DNA of 64,000 bases from Marinilactibacillus sp. Marseille-P9653 (lineage in GTDB: Bacteria > Bacillota > Bacilli > Lactobacillales > Carnobacteriaceae_A): positions 310,001-374,000 of the forward strand of contig NZ_CAKAKH010000001.1 in NCBI RefSeq assembly GCF_916618885.1, in the 5' to 3' direction. Shown in pieces: positions 9,044 to 17,913 of this stretch. Positions within the stretch are counted from its first letter, which is position 1. Every line of letters begins with the position of its first letter. The position numbers and the translations under genes were made by a program. The notes under the pieces are model-generated. The model did not search any database. It was not told the origin of the DNA and saw only the letters and a program-made list of their open reading frames with translations.

Positions 9044-9463
9044 TTGTTTTCTTTGCAACCATTCTTCGCTATGGTATCGGCGTTTATCTATGTAGGAATT
9101 GTCTACATATGTGTTCGAAAGGAAAAGAAATCTATAAAGTTAAGTGTGACCATTTCAGCAGGTGTATTACAAGGCGTGTTTCTTTTTCTATGGTTAAGAC
9201 AATCGGTCTATTTCATGACTACGTCAAATGTAGGCTTTCCGGCATATGAGAGGTTTGCTCAATTTGTAGAAATCGCCTATATTGTATTAGCGATTCCATT
9301 TGTCATCGTTCTTTTAAGGTATATTATCAAAATAATCGTAAGACACATTCAGTCTTACTGGTTAAGAGGGATCGTCATTAGTGTTTATGCAGGTGCATTA
9401 GGTGGAATCGTGTATCTAGGCCAATTAGTTTTTTTGATTCTATATTATGGACTTGCGCCATAA
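9044..9463 (+). CDS. Hypothetical four-helix membrane protein
   Basis: About 139 residues with four predicted membrane helices: residues about 4-25, 36-53, 72-94 and 113-135. No family is recognised. The start is uncertain. ATG at 9026 lacks any ribosome site, whereas TTG at 9044 follows GGGGTGAG directly at 3 nt past an extended anti-SD match, so the TTG is slightly preferred. If 9026 is used, six residues (MNWGER) are added. Confidence 0.65.
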   Translation: MFSLQPFFAMVSAFIYVGIVYICVRKEKKSIKLSVTISAGVLQGVFLFLWLRQSVYFMTTSNVGFPAYERFAQFVEIAYIVLAIPFVIVLLRYIIKIIVRHIQSYWLRGIVISVYAGALGGIVYLGQLVFLILYYGLAP

Positions 9464-9469
9464 CAGCGT

Positions 9470-9506
9470 AAAAAAAGAAAGCTGAACTGTTTGTGCAGTC
9501 AAGCTT
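9470..9506 (-). terminator. Terminator of truA (possibly bidirectional)
   Basis: An 11-bp imperfect stem (9479-9489 with 9496-9506, two mismatches) lies between convergent genes. Reading leftwards it is followed by a T run (the A tract at 9470-9476), so it ends truA. Confidence 0.6.
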
Positions 9507-9518
9507 CCTTTTAAAAGG

Positions 9519-10259
9519 TTATTTGTAATACACTTCGTCCAAAAACAATCCCTGAGAAGGAACGGTTATTCCGGCATGGCTTCTAATGCCACTTTCAAAG
9601 ATTTCGTCGATACTTTCAGGTTCCAAGTCTCCTGTACCGATTTCTAGCAAAGTGCCCATGATGATGCGCACCATTTTATGCAGAAAGCCTTCACCTACAA
9701 AAGTGAAATGCAAAAGACCCCCTTCTCTTTGAATCGTAATTTCGTCTATCGTTCGAATGGTCGATTTTTTCGTTTTTTTGAGTGCGGAAAAGCCAATAAA
9801 GTCATGTTCTCCAAGTAATTTCTCGCAAGCAGACTTCATCTTATCTAGGTCTAATTGCTCAGGATAGTGAAAGCTATAGTTACGCTCAAATGCAGAAGGC
9901 ACGACCTGATTCCAAATATAGTAGCTATATTGTTTCCCGCTAGCGTGATAGCGAGAATGGAATCGTTCAGGGACTTCTTTTAATTCCTTAACGATAATGT
10001 CTTGCGGAAGGTAACGAATCAGATGCGCTTGCATGGTTTGAAGATCCATCGTCGACTCTGTCTTGAAATTAGCCACTTGTCCTCTAGCATGTGTTCCAGC
10101 ATCCGTACGCCCTGATCCTACAATTTCAATTTTTGTTCCTGTCATTTCTGAAAGGATGTTTTCAATCTTGCCTTGGATGGTCTTATCTGAATCACCCAGT
10201 CTTTGCCAACCTGAATAGCGGCCACCATCATACTCAATGGTCATTTTAATATTTCTCAT
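9519..10259 (-). CDS. truA: tRNA pseudouridine(38-40) synthase TruA
   Basis: 246 residues. It isomerises uridines 38-40 of the tRNA anticodon arm. The signature GSGRTDAGTHARGQVANF carries the catalytic Asp (D53), FHSRYHASGKQYSY is the conserved substrate-binding segment, and the C-terminal FLHKMVRIIMGTLLEIG is typical. The start at 10259 gives the family N-terminus MRNIKMTIEYDG and has AGAGG 6 nt upstream. The upstream in-frame ATGs at 10274 and 10298 lack good sites. It stands alone here rather than in a ribosomal-protein/ecfA-ecfT cluster. Confidence 0.95.
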   Translation of the reverse strand: MRNIKMTIEYDGGRYSGWQRLGDSDKTIQGKIENILSEMTGTKIEIVGSGRTDAGTHARGQVANFKTESTMDLQTMQAHLIRYLPQDIIVKELKEVPERFHSRYHASGKQYSYYIWNQVVPSAFERNYSFHYPEQLDLDKMKSACEKLLGEHDFIGFSALKKTKKSTIRTIDEITIQREGGLLHFTFVGEGFLHKMVRIIMGTLLEIGTGDLEPESIDEIFESGIRSHAGITVPSQGLFLDEVYYK

Positions 10260-10357
10260 TTTATCCCTCTTCATTCTATGAGTCTGTTTATCGTTCATTT
10301 AGTATACCAAAAATCGGTTAGGTCTTTAGATTATTATGAATATAGGAAATAATTAGA

Positions 10358-10386
10358 TTGTGAGCTCGCTGATTTTATACTATAGT
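10358..10386 (+). promoter_or_regulatory. Promoter of the acyltransferase gene
   Basis: TTGTGA at 10358-10363, a 17-nt spacer and TATAGT at 10381-10386. The start would be near 10393, about 25 bp ahead of the strong ribosome site at 10417-10425. Confidence 0.55.
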
Positions 10387-10433
10387 TTATGTATAAATAA
10401 ACGCAGATATTAATTTAAAAGGAGGCATTTTCT

Positions 10434-11507
10434 ATCGAAAATAAACGCCCGTTAAATTTTGCGATGATTAGTGTTATGCAATTTATTTTTTCGGTTTTAG
10501 TCATTTTATTGCATTCCAATAGAGTCTTTTATAACGATGTTTTTCACTTCACCCAAAAGAGTATATTCAGTAGATTAGCTGTTCCATTCTTTTTGATTTG
10601 TTCGGCATCTTTTTACAAGCGGAAGGCTCGAAAAGAAGGGTATTTCAAGAGGTCAATCGTTCAATATATCTGGTGGAGTTTTTTTTACTTACCTTTAGGT
10701 TATGGTTATTTTATGGAGTTGGCTTTGCCGATGATTGCGGCGCCACTAGCGGTCATTGTGGGGATGATCTACTCAGGAGTCTGGTATCACTTGTGGTACA
10801 TTCCGGCATACTTGTTTGGCGTTTTTTTAGTTAATAAGCTGAAACAGTACTTTAGTATGCGAATTGTTTTAATGATTTCGTTAGCTTTATACATAACCGG
10901 TTCGATTGAAACTTATTCTGGGTATCTGCAGAACACTATCCTACTTGAAGGGTATCAACTCTACCGAACAGTCTTTCTAACGAGTCGGAATGGCTTGTTT
11001 TATGTTCCGGTCTTTGTTTGCGCAGGATACATTATTGCAAGTGAAGAACAAAAAGGGCTATTCTCTGAATATTTTTATAAGAGAAAATTGTGTTTATCCT
11101 TAGTGTTGCTTTGCTTGGAAGGGAGTATCATTTACTTTAATCAAGGGATAGATAAGAACTTTATGCTATCTTTTATACCAGTAACATTGTTTCTATTTAT
11201 CTGGGCAAAAAACACGTCAATTTGGATGCATAAAAATTTACATATATTAAAACAGCTCAGTATCTATTATTTCTTTATTCATCCGATTTTTATAGAGCTT
11301 GCGAACCTCTTTTCAAAAGATTTGAGTGAAAAGATCGGGGTTCATTCAGGCTGGGTCGTCTTTTTGAGTACATTAGCTGCTACTCATCTCACTTCACTTG
11401 TACTGATTAAATTCAATTTAGTGGAACGAATCAGTTGGTTTTCAAACACACGATTTACAGAGAAAAACAAAAGTTATTTAAAACAATCACAAATAGAAAT
11501 AGAGTAA
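10434..11507 (+). CDS. Acyltransferase-3 family membrane protein with a probable ATC start
   Basis: About 357 residues, 9-10 membrane helices, resembling the acyltransferase_3 (OafA/WecH-like) family: LLHSNRVF holds the conserved His after the first helix, VWYHLWYIPAYL is the typical central motif, and YYFFIHPIFIE is a late conserved His segment. Such proteins O-acylate surface sugars or peptidoglycan. AAAAGGAGG at 10417-10425 has no ATG, GTG or TTG at normal distance; the in-frame codon 8 nt downstream is ATC at 10434, giving a natural-looking N-terminus (ENKRPLNFAMIS). The first ATG, 10464, has no ribosome site. I therefore place the start at ATC; 10464 is the conservative alternative. Confidence 0.8.
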   Translation: MENKRPLNFAMISVMQFIFSVLVILLHSNRVFYNDVFHFTQKSIFSRLAVPFFLICSASFYKRKARKEGYFKRSIVQYIWWSFFYLPLGYGYFMELALPMIAAPLAVIVGMIYSGVWYHLWYIPAYLFGVFLVNKLKQYFSMRIVLMISLALYITGSIETYSGYLQNTILLEGYQLYRTVFLTSRNGLFYVPVFVCAGYIIASEEQKGLFSEYFYKRKLCLSLVLLCLEGSIIYFNQGIDKNFMLSFIPVTLFLFIWAKNTSIWMHKNLHILKQLSIYYFFIHPIFIELANLFSKDLSEKIGVHSGWVVFLSTLAATHLTSLVLIKFNLVERISWFSNTRFTEKNKSYLKQSQIEIE

Positions 11508-11512
11508 ACAAA

Positions 11513-11545
11513 AACGCTGCGGGTATCAACTACTCCCGTAGCGTT
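11513..11545. terminator. Bidirectional terminator between convergent genes
   Basis: An 11-bp stem with one G-U pair (11513-11523 with 11535-11545) overlaps the last codons of the minus-strand gene. T-rich tails lie on both sides. Confidence 0.7.
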
Positions 11546-11793
11546 TCTTCGTTTTCTTCAAAATAGTGTGTAAGATTACGTTCGGCTGTCTTAAATAGAT
11601 TAGAGTCGGGATTTAGACGAATACTTTGCTGATTCAAGTATACAGAATCATCCATGAGAAGCTCAGGTAATAGTTTGGGGCGGCCAGTCAACGTAATTTC
11701 ATACTTGAAAAACAAATCGCCCATCGCATCAATCTGAAAGGTACCGTAGCCTTTTTCAGATTCTGGTATACGTATGTTTTTGATTAGTGACAT
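11530..11793 (-). CDS. Hypothetical small soluble protein under a CcpA-like site
   Basis: An 87-residue soluble protein without membrane segments or recognised motif. It appears beta-rich at the N-terminus (for example YGTFQIDAMGDLFFKYEITL) with an acidic helical C-terminus. AAGGAAGGTG lies 8 nt before the ATG. Its promoter has an extended -10 box with a cre-like site across the start of transcription, suggesting carbon-catabolite control. No function is known to me. Confidence 0.7.
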   Translation of the reverse strand: MSLIKNIRIPESEKGYGTFQIDAMGDLFFKYEITLTGRPKLLPELLMDDSVYLNQQSIRLNPDSNLFKTAERNLTHYFEENEETLRE

Positions 11794-11816
11794 AATAAAG
11801 ACACCTTCCTTTAAAT

Positions 11817-11840
11817 GATGTAAGCGGTAAACCTATTATA
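11817..11840 (-). promoter_or_regulatory. Extended -10 promoter with overlapping cre-like site
   Basis: On the minus strand TGTTATAAT forms an extended -10 (TATAAT at 11840-11835). On the plus strand ATGTAAGCGGTAAACC at 11818-11833 matches the CcpA cre consensus WTGNAAGCGNWWWNCA except for the last base. A cre at the transcription start normally gives repression in glucose. Confidence 0.55.
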
Positions 11841-11954
11841 ACAGGTTCAAAATGTAAATACAGTTAAATTACTGTAAACCAAATATATGTTTCTATAGAA
11901 AAGGGTTTTTGTTAAAATAAAGGCGAGGACCAAACAGAGAATGGAGAAGGTTAC

Positions 11955-13088
11955 ATGAGAATTTTACATACAGCTGACTGGCATATTGGAAAAATCGTGA
12001 ATGAATTTTCGATGCTAGAAGATCAAGAATATTATTTAAATCAATTAGTAGACAAAGTAAAGCAATTGAACGTTGATGTACTTATTATGGCAGGAGACTT
12101 ATATGACCGAGCAATTCCACCAAAAGAAGCCGTCACATTAGCTAATAGAATCATCACTCGTTTGATTAAAGAAGTGAAAATCCCTGTTCTAGCGATTGCA
12201 GGCAATCATGATAGCAACGAGCGCTTAGAATACGGTGCAGAATTGCTTGAAACGAGTGATCTTTTTATAGAAGGAACACTGAAAAAGACTACTAGAAAAG
12301 TAACCATTAATGGGGTGAACTTCTATTTATTGCCATTTGCGGATCACGTAACAATCAGGAAATTACTAGAAAGAGAAGATATCAAAGATCTAGAGGATGC
12401 TACAAAAGTGCAAGTGGAATTGATCAAAGCGGAGATGAACTTGGATGAAGTCAATATCCTGATTGCTCATGGTTACATTGTGAATCAGACAAAAGATTCT
12501 GTTGAAGATTCAGAATCTGAAAGACCTCTAAGTATAGGAACCGCTGAATTTGTGGATGCCAGTATTTTCGAGGACTTTGATTATGTGGCGCTTGGTCATT
12601 TGCATAAAGCTCAGAAAGTGAAATGGGATAAAGTCAGATATAGTGGCTCACCTTTGAAATATTCAAAATCTGAAGTTCCGCATAAAAAGAAAAGTTGGAT
12701 TGTAGAAATAGAGAAAGATCGATTAGATATTGAGCCCGTTGAAATCGAACCACTGAGAGATATGCAAGTGATTAGAGGCTCTTTTAATACGCTAATGGAA
12801 AGTGAATCAAAGGACTATGTGTTTTTTGAGCTGGAAGATAAAGATTATGTAATGGACGCAATGAATCAGTTAAGAAGACGCTATCCTTTCGCGATGGGGC
12901 TGGAATATATTGGTCGAGAACGCTCAGATGTAGACGCAGCGAAACAGACCCAGCAAACATTGCAGAAAAAAACGATGGTTGAATTATTTGAAGATTTTTA
13001 TGCTACGTACAATCAAGAAACATTAGATACCAGACAAAAGTCAGCAGTAGAACAGATTATGCACGATGTACAAAAAGGAGAAATATAA
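11955..13088 (+). CDS. sbcD: Exonuclease SbcCD subunit D
   Basis: 377 residues, the Mre11-type nuclease subunit. Metal-binding motifs occur in order: LHTADWHIG (motif I), MAGDLYDR (II), AGNHDSNERL (III), IAHGYI (IV) and ALGHLHKAQ (V). With SbcC it cleaves hairpins and DNA ends, protecting against palindromes and supporting repair. GGAGAAGG lies upstream of the ATG, and the gene overlaps sbcC by 1 nt, so the two are coupled. Length is normal for Firmicutes. Confidence 0.96.
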   Translation: MRILHTADWHIGKIVNEFSMLEDQEYYLNQLVDKVKQLNVDVLIMAGDLYDRAIPPKEAVTLANRIITRLIKEVKIPVLAIAGNHDSNERLEYGAELLETSDLFIEGTLKKTTRKVTINGVNFYLLPFADHVTIRKLLEREDIKDLEDATKVQVELIKAEMNLDEVNILIAHGYIVNQTKDSVEDSESERPLSIGTAEFVDASIFEDFDYVALGHLHKAQKVKWDKVRYSGSPLKYSKSEVPHKKKSWIVEIEKDRLDIEPVEIEPLRDMQVIRGSFNTLMESESKDYVFFELEDKDYVMDAMNQLRRRYPFAMGLEYIGRERSDVDAAKQTQQTLQKKTMVELFEDFYATYNQETLDTRQKSAVEQIMHDVQKGEI

Positions 13089-16000
13089 TGCGTCCCTTAA
13101 AATTAGTCATGAATGCTTTCGGTCCCTATAAAGGGAAAGTAGAAATTGATTTCACACAGTTATCTCAATCATCTCTGTTCCTAGTTAGCGGACCAACTGG
13201 AGCTGGTAAAACAACCATTTTTGATGCGATTGCTTATGCGTTATTTGATCAAGCTAGTGGAGATACAAGACAAAAAGATACGTTCAAATCTCAATTTGCC
13301 AAGGATACGGATCTCAGTTACGTGGAACTGGAATTTGAATTAGGAGAAAACCGCTATTTTATTCGCCGTGAACCCACTCAAATTGGCCCTGGAACGCGGT
13401 CGAAAACAAAACAAATTCAATCCAACGTGGCCTTTCATAAAGGTAATCAAGTGACGACTAAAGTAAAAGAGGCCAATGACGAAATTCAACACATTATTGG
13501 CTTAACGTATGATCAGTTCAGACAAATCGTCATGCTCCCACAAGGGTCATTTAAAAAAATGCTGGAATCCGATAGTGGAGACAAAGAGAAAATCTTCCGA
13601 AATATCTTTCAGACAAAACAAATCGAACAATTTCAAGACCGATTAAAAGCGAAAGCGAAAGTTCTATCAGATCAGTATAAAAGTAACGAACAAGCAATGA
13701 AACAAGCGTTCTCAACGATTGAAATAGAAGAGAATGAAACGTGGACAAAAGCAATTGAGCAGTTTGATATTAAAAGAATTCTAGAAATATTAAGAGAGAC
13801 GATTGTAGAAGAATCAGACGAATTGAACTCGGCGAAAGAAACCATCTTTACATTCCAACAGGCATTAAAAGAACAGGAACAGATTTTAAGTTGGCTGGAA
13901 CAGAAAGAAAAGAATCTAGCAGAGCAAACAATTCTCAATTTAAAACGACAAAGTATAGAGCAGAAAGAAGTCGCTTTAAAGCAACATATAGAAGCTATAA
14001 AAGTGGCAAATGCTAAAGCAACGCTAGAAGAAAGTTTAACGCAACTCAAGAAACAAGAAGTGAGACTTGCTGAGTTAAAAGAGCAACAAGAGACACTGAA
14101 AAAGCAGGAAACAGAGCAGTCGGTGAAACTAGAAGCAGTTAAAGTAGACTTTGATAACCTGAAAAATATCCGAGAAGCCATTTCGAAATTGAATGAAGCG
14201 TTAACGATTATTGATCAAATTGATGAGAAAGATCAATTGATCGAACAACAAAACAAGACAATCGATAAAAACCAGCAGACGATAGAAGAGTTGAAAAAGC
14301 AGTTCATCAAAGTAACAAAGAGTATTGAAAAAAGTGAAGCGACGTTAGACTCAATAGAACAACTACGCACTAAAATTGGTGAATTAAAAGAAGTTATGGT
14401 CGTTTCCAAAGAAACTTTAACTAAACTGAGTCATCGCAAAGAACAGCTCGAGCAGGTTTGTACGCTTCAACAAAAAGAGCAGGAAGCCATCGTTCAGTGC
14501 GAAGCAGCTAAAGAAAAAAAGGAACAGGTCTATCTCAAACTAGTTAAAGGAAAAGCTGAGTATTATACGAATTTAGCCAGTACACTTGCAGAAGGCTTGG
14601 TTGAAGGAGAAGACTGTCCAGTATGCGGATCAGTTCACCATCCAAACAAAGCAACAACAAGTGCAAGCACTTCAACAAAAGAACAAGTAGAGGCATTAGA
14701 ATTAGAAGAAAAACAAGCGAATACTGCTTTTGTGCAAATAGAGACTAAATTAGATAATATTCAAGCAGATATTATTAGTCGCTGTGAAGAGCTTGAGATC
14801 GAACAGTCGCAAACAAAGACAGAATACGAAAAAGCGAAAGTAGACGAACAAAATATAAATGAAACAGTCAACGGATTTGCAATAGAACTTGAAACAGCAG
14901 AGCAAGAGGTTAGTGAAGAAGCAGAAATGAAAGAACAGCTAGAAGCATTACGCAAGCAAGCGCAGTCGCTTCAGACAGAACAGCAACAATGTCAGTCGAC
15001 AATCGAATTCACGAAGACTAGACTTCAGGAAATAATAGAAGAAAAAGAACGACTAAAAGATAAGCTATCTAGCGAAAGCAAAGAAGAACTAAAACAAGCA
15101 GTCAGAGAAAAAGAACAGTTAATTGAAAAAACGGAAAAGGAATATGAACAACTTCAAAATCAAACGCATGAATTGAGAAGTGAGTTAGCTTCAACGAAAA
15201 CGGCGATCGAATTAACAGAATCTCAACTGAAAGAAATCGTTTTGCGCAAAGAAAAGCTTGAAAAAGATTTTGAGCAAATAAAAGAGGTCAGTAGCTTAGG
15301 AGACAAGTTTGCTGACTATGTTTTAGAAGAATCTCAACAAGTATCATGGTCTGAAGAAGTGGAAACATATAAGCAATCGGTACTGGTCAATCAAGATCGA
15401 ATCAATCAACTAGATGAGCACTTAAACCAACTGGAGTCACTAGAAGAAAAAACAGTTTATGAAGAAGCAATAGTTGACATTAAAACTAAAATTCAGGAAT
15501 TGGACCAAAAAAGAGATATACTATTAACAACCACTTCGCAAAATCAGCGAGCTGAAGAAACAATCAAAGGTTACTACAATCAGAGTAGTGAAGTAGAAAA
15601 AGAGTACCAGCTATATGGTATGTTGTCTGACATGGCGAATGGTGCCAAGCAAACCGATTATATTTCATTTGAACGATACGTTTTAGGCATCTATTTTGAA
15701 GAAATCCTGATAGCAGCCAACCAACGATTCAGCCAGATGACTAATAATAGGTATGAGCTTCAAAGACAAACGGAAAAAGGTAAGGGTTCTGGAAAACAAG
15801 GACTGGATATGGAAGTGTTTGATCACTATACAGGGAAGACCAGAAGTGTGCATACATTATCTGGAGGCGAAACCTTTAAAGCGTCTCTAGCCTTAGCTCT
15901 AGGTCTCAGTGACGTCATACAGAATCAAAATGGCGGAGTCAGTGTAGATACGCTATTTGTTGATGAAGGATTTGGAACACTTGATTCAGATTCACTAGAT

Positions 16001-16147
16001 ATGGCTGTTCAAACTTTACTAGACTTACATCAAAAAGGTCGCTTGATTGGAATCATTTCACACGTTGATGAACTGAAAACAAGAATTCCAGCGCACATTG
16101 TTGTTGAGAAAACGGCTACAGGGAGTACAGCACACATAAAAAATTAA
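13088..16147 (+). CDS. sbcC: Exonuclease SbcCD subunit C (SMC-like ATPase)
   Basis: 1019 residues, the Rad50-type ATPase. Walker A is GPTGAGKTTIFDA near the N-terminus. Long coiled coils (about 200-500 and 525-800, rich in E, K and Q) flank the zinc hook CPVCG (Cys510 and Cys513), and the C-terminal lobe has the ABC signature LSGGETFKASLALALGLSD and Walker B LFVDEGFGTLD, with the switch His in ISHVDEL. Complete and full length. It is cotranscribed with sbcD through a TAATG junction; a weak stem near 16148-16168 may end the operon. Confidence 0.96.
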   Translation: MRPLKLVMNAFGPYKGKVEIDFTQLSQSSLFLVSGPTGAGKTTIFDAIAYALFDQASGDTRQKDTFKSQFAKDTDLSYVELEFELGENRYFIRREPTQIGPGTRSKTKQIQSNVAFHKGNQVTTKVKEANDEIQHIIGLTYDQFRQIVMLPQGSFKKMLESDSGDKEKIFRNIFQTKQIEQFQDRLKAKAKVLSDQYKSNEQAMKQAFSTIEIEENETWTKAIEQFDIKRILEILRETIVEESDELNSAKETIFTFQQALKEQEQILSWLEQKEKNLAEQTILNLKRQSIEQKEVALKQHIEAIKVANAKATLEESLTQLKKQEVRLAELKEQQETLKKQETEQSVKLEAVKVDFDNLKNIREAISKLNEALTIIDQIDEKDQLIEQQNKTIDKNQQTIEELKKQFIKVTKSIEKSEATLDSIEQLRTKIGELKEVMVVSKETLTKLSHRKEQLEQVCTLQQKEQEAIVQCEAAKEKKEQVYLKLVKGKAEYYTNLASTLAEGLVEGEDCPVCGSVHHPNKATTSASTSTKEQVEALELEEKQANTAFVQIETKLDNIQADIISRCEELEIEQSQTKTEYEKAKVDEQNINETVNGFAIELETAEQEVSEEAEMKEQLEALRKQAQSLQTEQQQCQSTIEFTKTRLQEIIEEKERLKDKLSSESKEELKQAVREKEQLIEKTEKEYEQLQNQTHELRSELASTKTAIELTESQLKEIVLRKEKLEKDFEQIKEVSSLGDKFADYVLEESQQVSWSEEVETYKQSVLVNQDRINQLDEHLNQLESLEEKTVYEEAIVDIKTKIQELDQKRDILLTTTSQNQRAEETIKGYYNQSSEVEKEYQLYGMLSDMANGAKQTDYISFERYVLGIYFEEILIAANQRFSQMTNNRYELQRQTEKGKGSGKQGLDMEVFDHYTGKTRSVHTLSGGETFKASLALALGLSDVIQNQNGGVSVDTLFVDEGFGTLDSDSLDMAVQTLLDLHQKGRLIGIISHVDELKTRIPAHIVVEKTATGSTAHIKN

Positions 16148-16248
16148 CACTTCTCTAGGATAAGTGTCTTTCCTTTAAAAATCTAATAAATGAGCGTTAT
16201 AATTAACATGTAGAAAATAGAAGTTATTAGATGAAAGGAAGGATTTAA

Positions 16249-17142
16249 TTGAATAAAGAACAATTAGAACGAATGAAATCTGGGAAAGGATTTATTGCTG
16301 CATTGGACCAAAGTGGTGGTAGTACACCTAAAGCACTTGAAGCCTATGGTGTCCCGGAGACAGCTTATTCCACAGACGACGAGATGTTTACGGTTGTTCA
16401 TGAAATGAGAACGCGTGTAATCAAGAGTCCCTCATTCACTTCCGACCACATTCTAGGCGCTATCTTATTTGAAAATACGATGGACCGTATGATTGATGAT
16501 AAATACACGGCAGATTATTTATGGGAAGAAAAAGGTGTAGTGCCATTCCTTAAAGTCGATAAAGGTCTAGCAGAAGAAGTTGATGGCGTTCAAATTATGA
16601 AGCCAATGCCTGACTTGGATCAGTTACTCAAAAGAGCGGTAGATCACAACGTATTTGGTACTAAAATGCGTTCAGTAATCAAAGAAGCGAATGAATCAGG
16701 AATCAAAAAAGTTATAGACCAACAATTCGAAGTAGCGCAACAGATTTTTGAAGCAGGACTCGTTCCAATCATTGAGCCTGAAGTAGATGTCTACAGTAAA
16801 GATAAAGAAGCGATAGAAGAAATTTTGAAAGCTGAAATTAAAACACACTTGGATCAGTTAGATGAACAGACAAAAGTTATGCTCAAACTGACGATTCCAA
16901 GTAAAGTGGATACGTACGTTGAATTCACGGAACATCCAAATGTTGTGCGTGTCGTTGCATTATCAGGTGGATACAGTAGAGAAGAAGCAAATGAAAAACT
17001 TTCTCAAAACAAAGGATTGATTGCGAGTTTCTCTAGAGCCTTATCTGAAGACTTGAATGCTGAGCAGACAACAGAAGAATTTAATCAACATTTATCGGAT
17101 GCAATCAGTTCAATCTATGAAGCATCTGTATCACCAGAATAG
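16249..17142 (+). CDS. fda: Class I fructose-bisphosphate aldolase
   Basis: 297 residues, the bacterial class I aldolase seen in staphylococci and some lactobacilli. It cleaves fructose-1,6-bisphosphate to the triose phosphates through a Schiff-base lysine, here most likely K213 in VMLKLTIPS. Family segments include [16 protein letters not shown] near the N-terminus, IIEPEVDV and [14 protein letters not shown]. It starts at TTG 16249 behind AAAGGAAGG. It is monocistronic with a strong terminator. A class II enzyme may exist elsewhere in the genome. Confidence 0.94.
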   Translation: MNKEQLERMKSGKGFIAALDQSGGSTPKALEAYGVPETAYSTDDEMFTVVHEMRTRVIKSPSFTSDHILGAILFENTMDRMIDDKYTADYLWEEKGVVPFLKVDKGLAEEVDGVQIMKPMPDLDQLLKRAVDHNVFGTKMRSVIKEANESGIKKVIDQQFEVAQQIFEAGLVPIIEPEVDVYSKDKEAIEEILKAEIKTHLDQLDEQTKVMLKLTIPSKVDTYVEFTEHPNVVRVVALSGGYSREEANEKLSQNKGLIASFSRALSEDLNAEQTTEEFNQHLSDAISSIYEASVSPE

Positions 17143-17162
17143 AAAAATAGTACGAAGAGCTA

Positions 17163-17191
17163 AGGGGGCAACGAATCGTTGCTCCCTTTTT
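17163..17191 (+). terminator. Rho-independent terminator after fda
   Basis: A GGGGGCAA / TTGCTCCC stem closed around CGAATCG (17165-17187) and followed by TTTTT ends the aldolase transcript. Confidence 0.88.
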
Positions 17192-17258
17192 GCGTATCAT
17201 TATAGTAGTCTATACATAAGATGAAACACAACTATAGTAAAGAATAGGAGTGAATAAA

Positions 17259-17474
17259 ATGAGAAGAGATGAAATAGAGAGAAGAAAGCTTTTTCTTATT
17301 GTCGTGATGATTGGCAATTTGTATGTAGCTTACCTAAGTTACGAACAGTATAAACTGAGAATACAATTCTTTAGTAATTGGCCATGGCAGCCTGTCTTTT
17401 TACTCGGCATTCATCTCATCTGGTTTATATTCAATCTCTATCATTTTATGAAAAAAAGTGAAATAAGAATTTAA
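17259..17474 (+). CDS. Hypothetical small membrane protein
   Basis: 71 residues with a charged N-terminus (RRDEIERRK), a hydrophobic helix at about 10-27 and a second at about 45-63, then a basic tail. ATG 17259 has AGGAGTG 6 nt upstream; GTG at 17250 is too close to it. No family is recognised. Another small membrane protein follows within 50 bp and may be in the same transcript. Confidence 0.6.
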   Translation: MRRDEIERRKLFLIVVMIGNLYVAYLSYEQYKLRIQFFSNWPWQPVFLLGIHLIWFIFNLYHFMKKSEIRI

Positions 17475-17520
17475 AACGCTCGTTGTTTAAAGCTAAGAAG
17501 ACTGAAAGGTGTGGCTGTAG

Positions 17521-17805
17521 TTGAAGAAAGGATATATATTTAAGTTTATATATGTCGTAATAATGGTTATTTTAATGGTCTATAGTTACTTTATAGATGC
17601 AATGATAAGAGAGGCGACTCCCTTTTATATCGTAATTATTTTTGGATGGTTGAGCATGCAAGTTTACGATGAAATAAGGTATAAAAAGTCTAATGAAGAG
17701 GAGCGAACAAGTTCAGAAAAAAAGATCGACTGGGCTCTATTAGGAATTGTTTGCATTAACGCATTGGATGTTGTTAGATCAATTATATTATACGGAATCA
17801 CCTGA
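17521..17805 (+). CDS. Hypothetical small membrane protein
   Basis: 94 residues with three predicted membrane helices: about 5-22, 30-47 and 71-92. A polar, charged loop (about 49-69, rich in E, K and S) separates the second and third. It starts at TTG 17521 after AAAGGTG. I do not recognise a family; it resembles YrhC- or DUF-type small membrane proteins only in layout. Confidence 0.6.
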   Translation: MKKGYIFKFIYVVIMVILMVYSYFIDAMIREATPFYIVIIFGWLSMQVYDEIRYKKSNEEERTSSEKKIDWALLGIVCINALDVVRSIILYGIT

Positions 17806-17853
17806 AAAATTAAGAGATGTTTGTATAAAATTTGAATATTTATGCAAAATGAA

Positions 17854-17882
17854 TTGACTTTCGAGTAGAACAAGATTAAACT
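17854..17882 (+). promoter_or_regulatory. Promoter of the M20 amidohydrolase gene
   Basis: TTGACT at 17854-17859, a 17-nt spacer and TAAACT at 17877-17882, just upstream of the gene at 17914. Confidence 0.5.
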
Positions 17883-17913
17883 AATCAATAAAACTTAAAA
17901 GCGGGAGAATTTT

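Noticed and set aside
13551-14181. Minus-strand reading frames of 67 and 169 codons inside sbcC
   Set aside because: They are antisense to a complete sbcC with coherent motifs, have Ser/Cys/Phe-rich composition typical of reversed coiled-coil codons, and lack ribosome sites.
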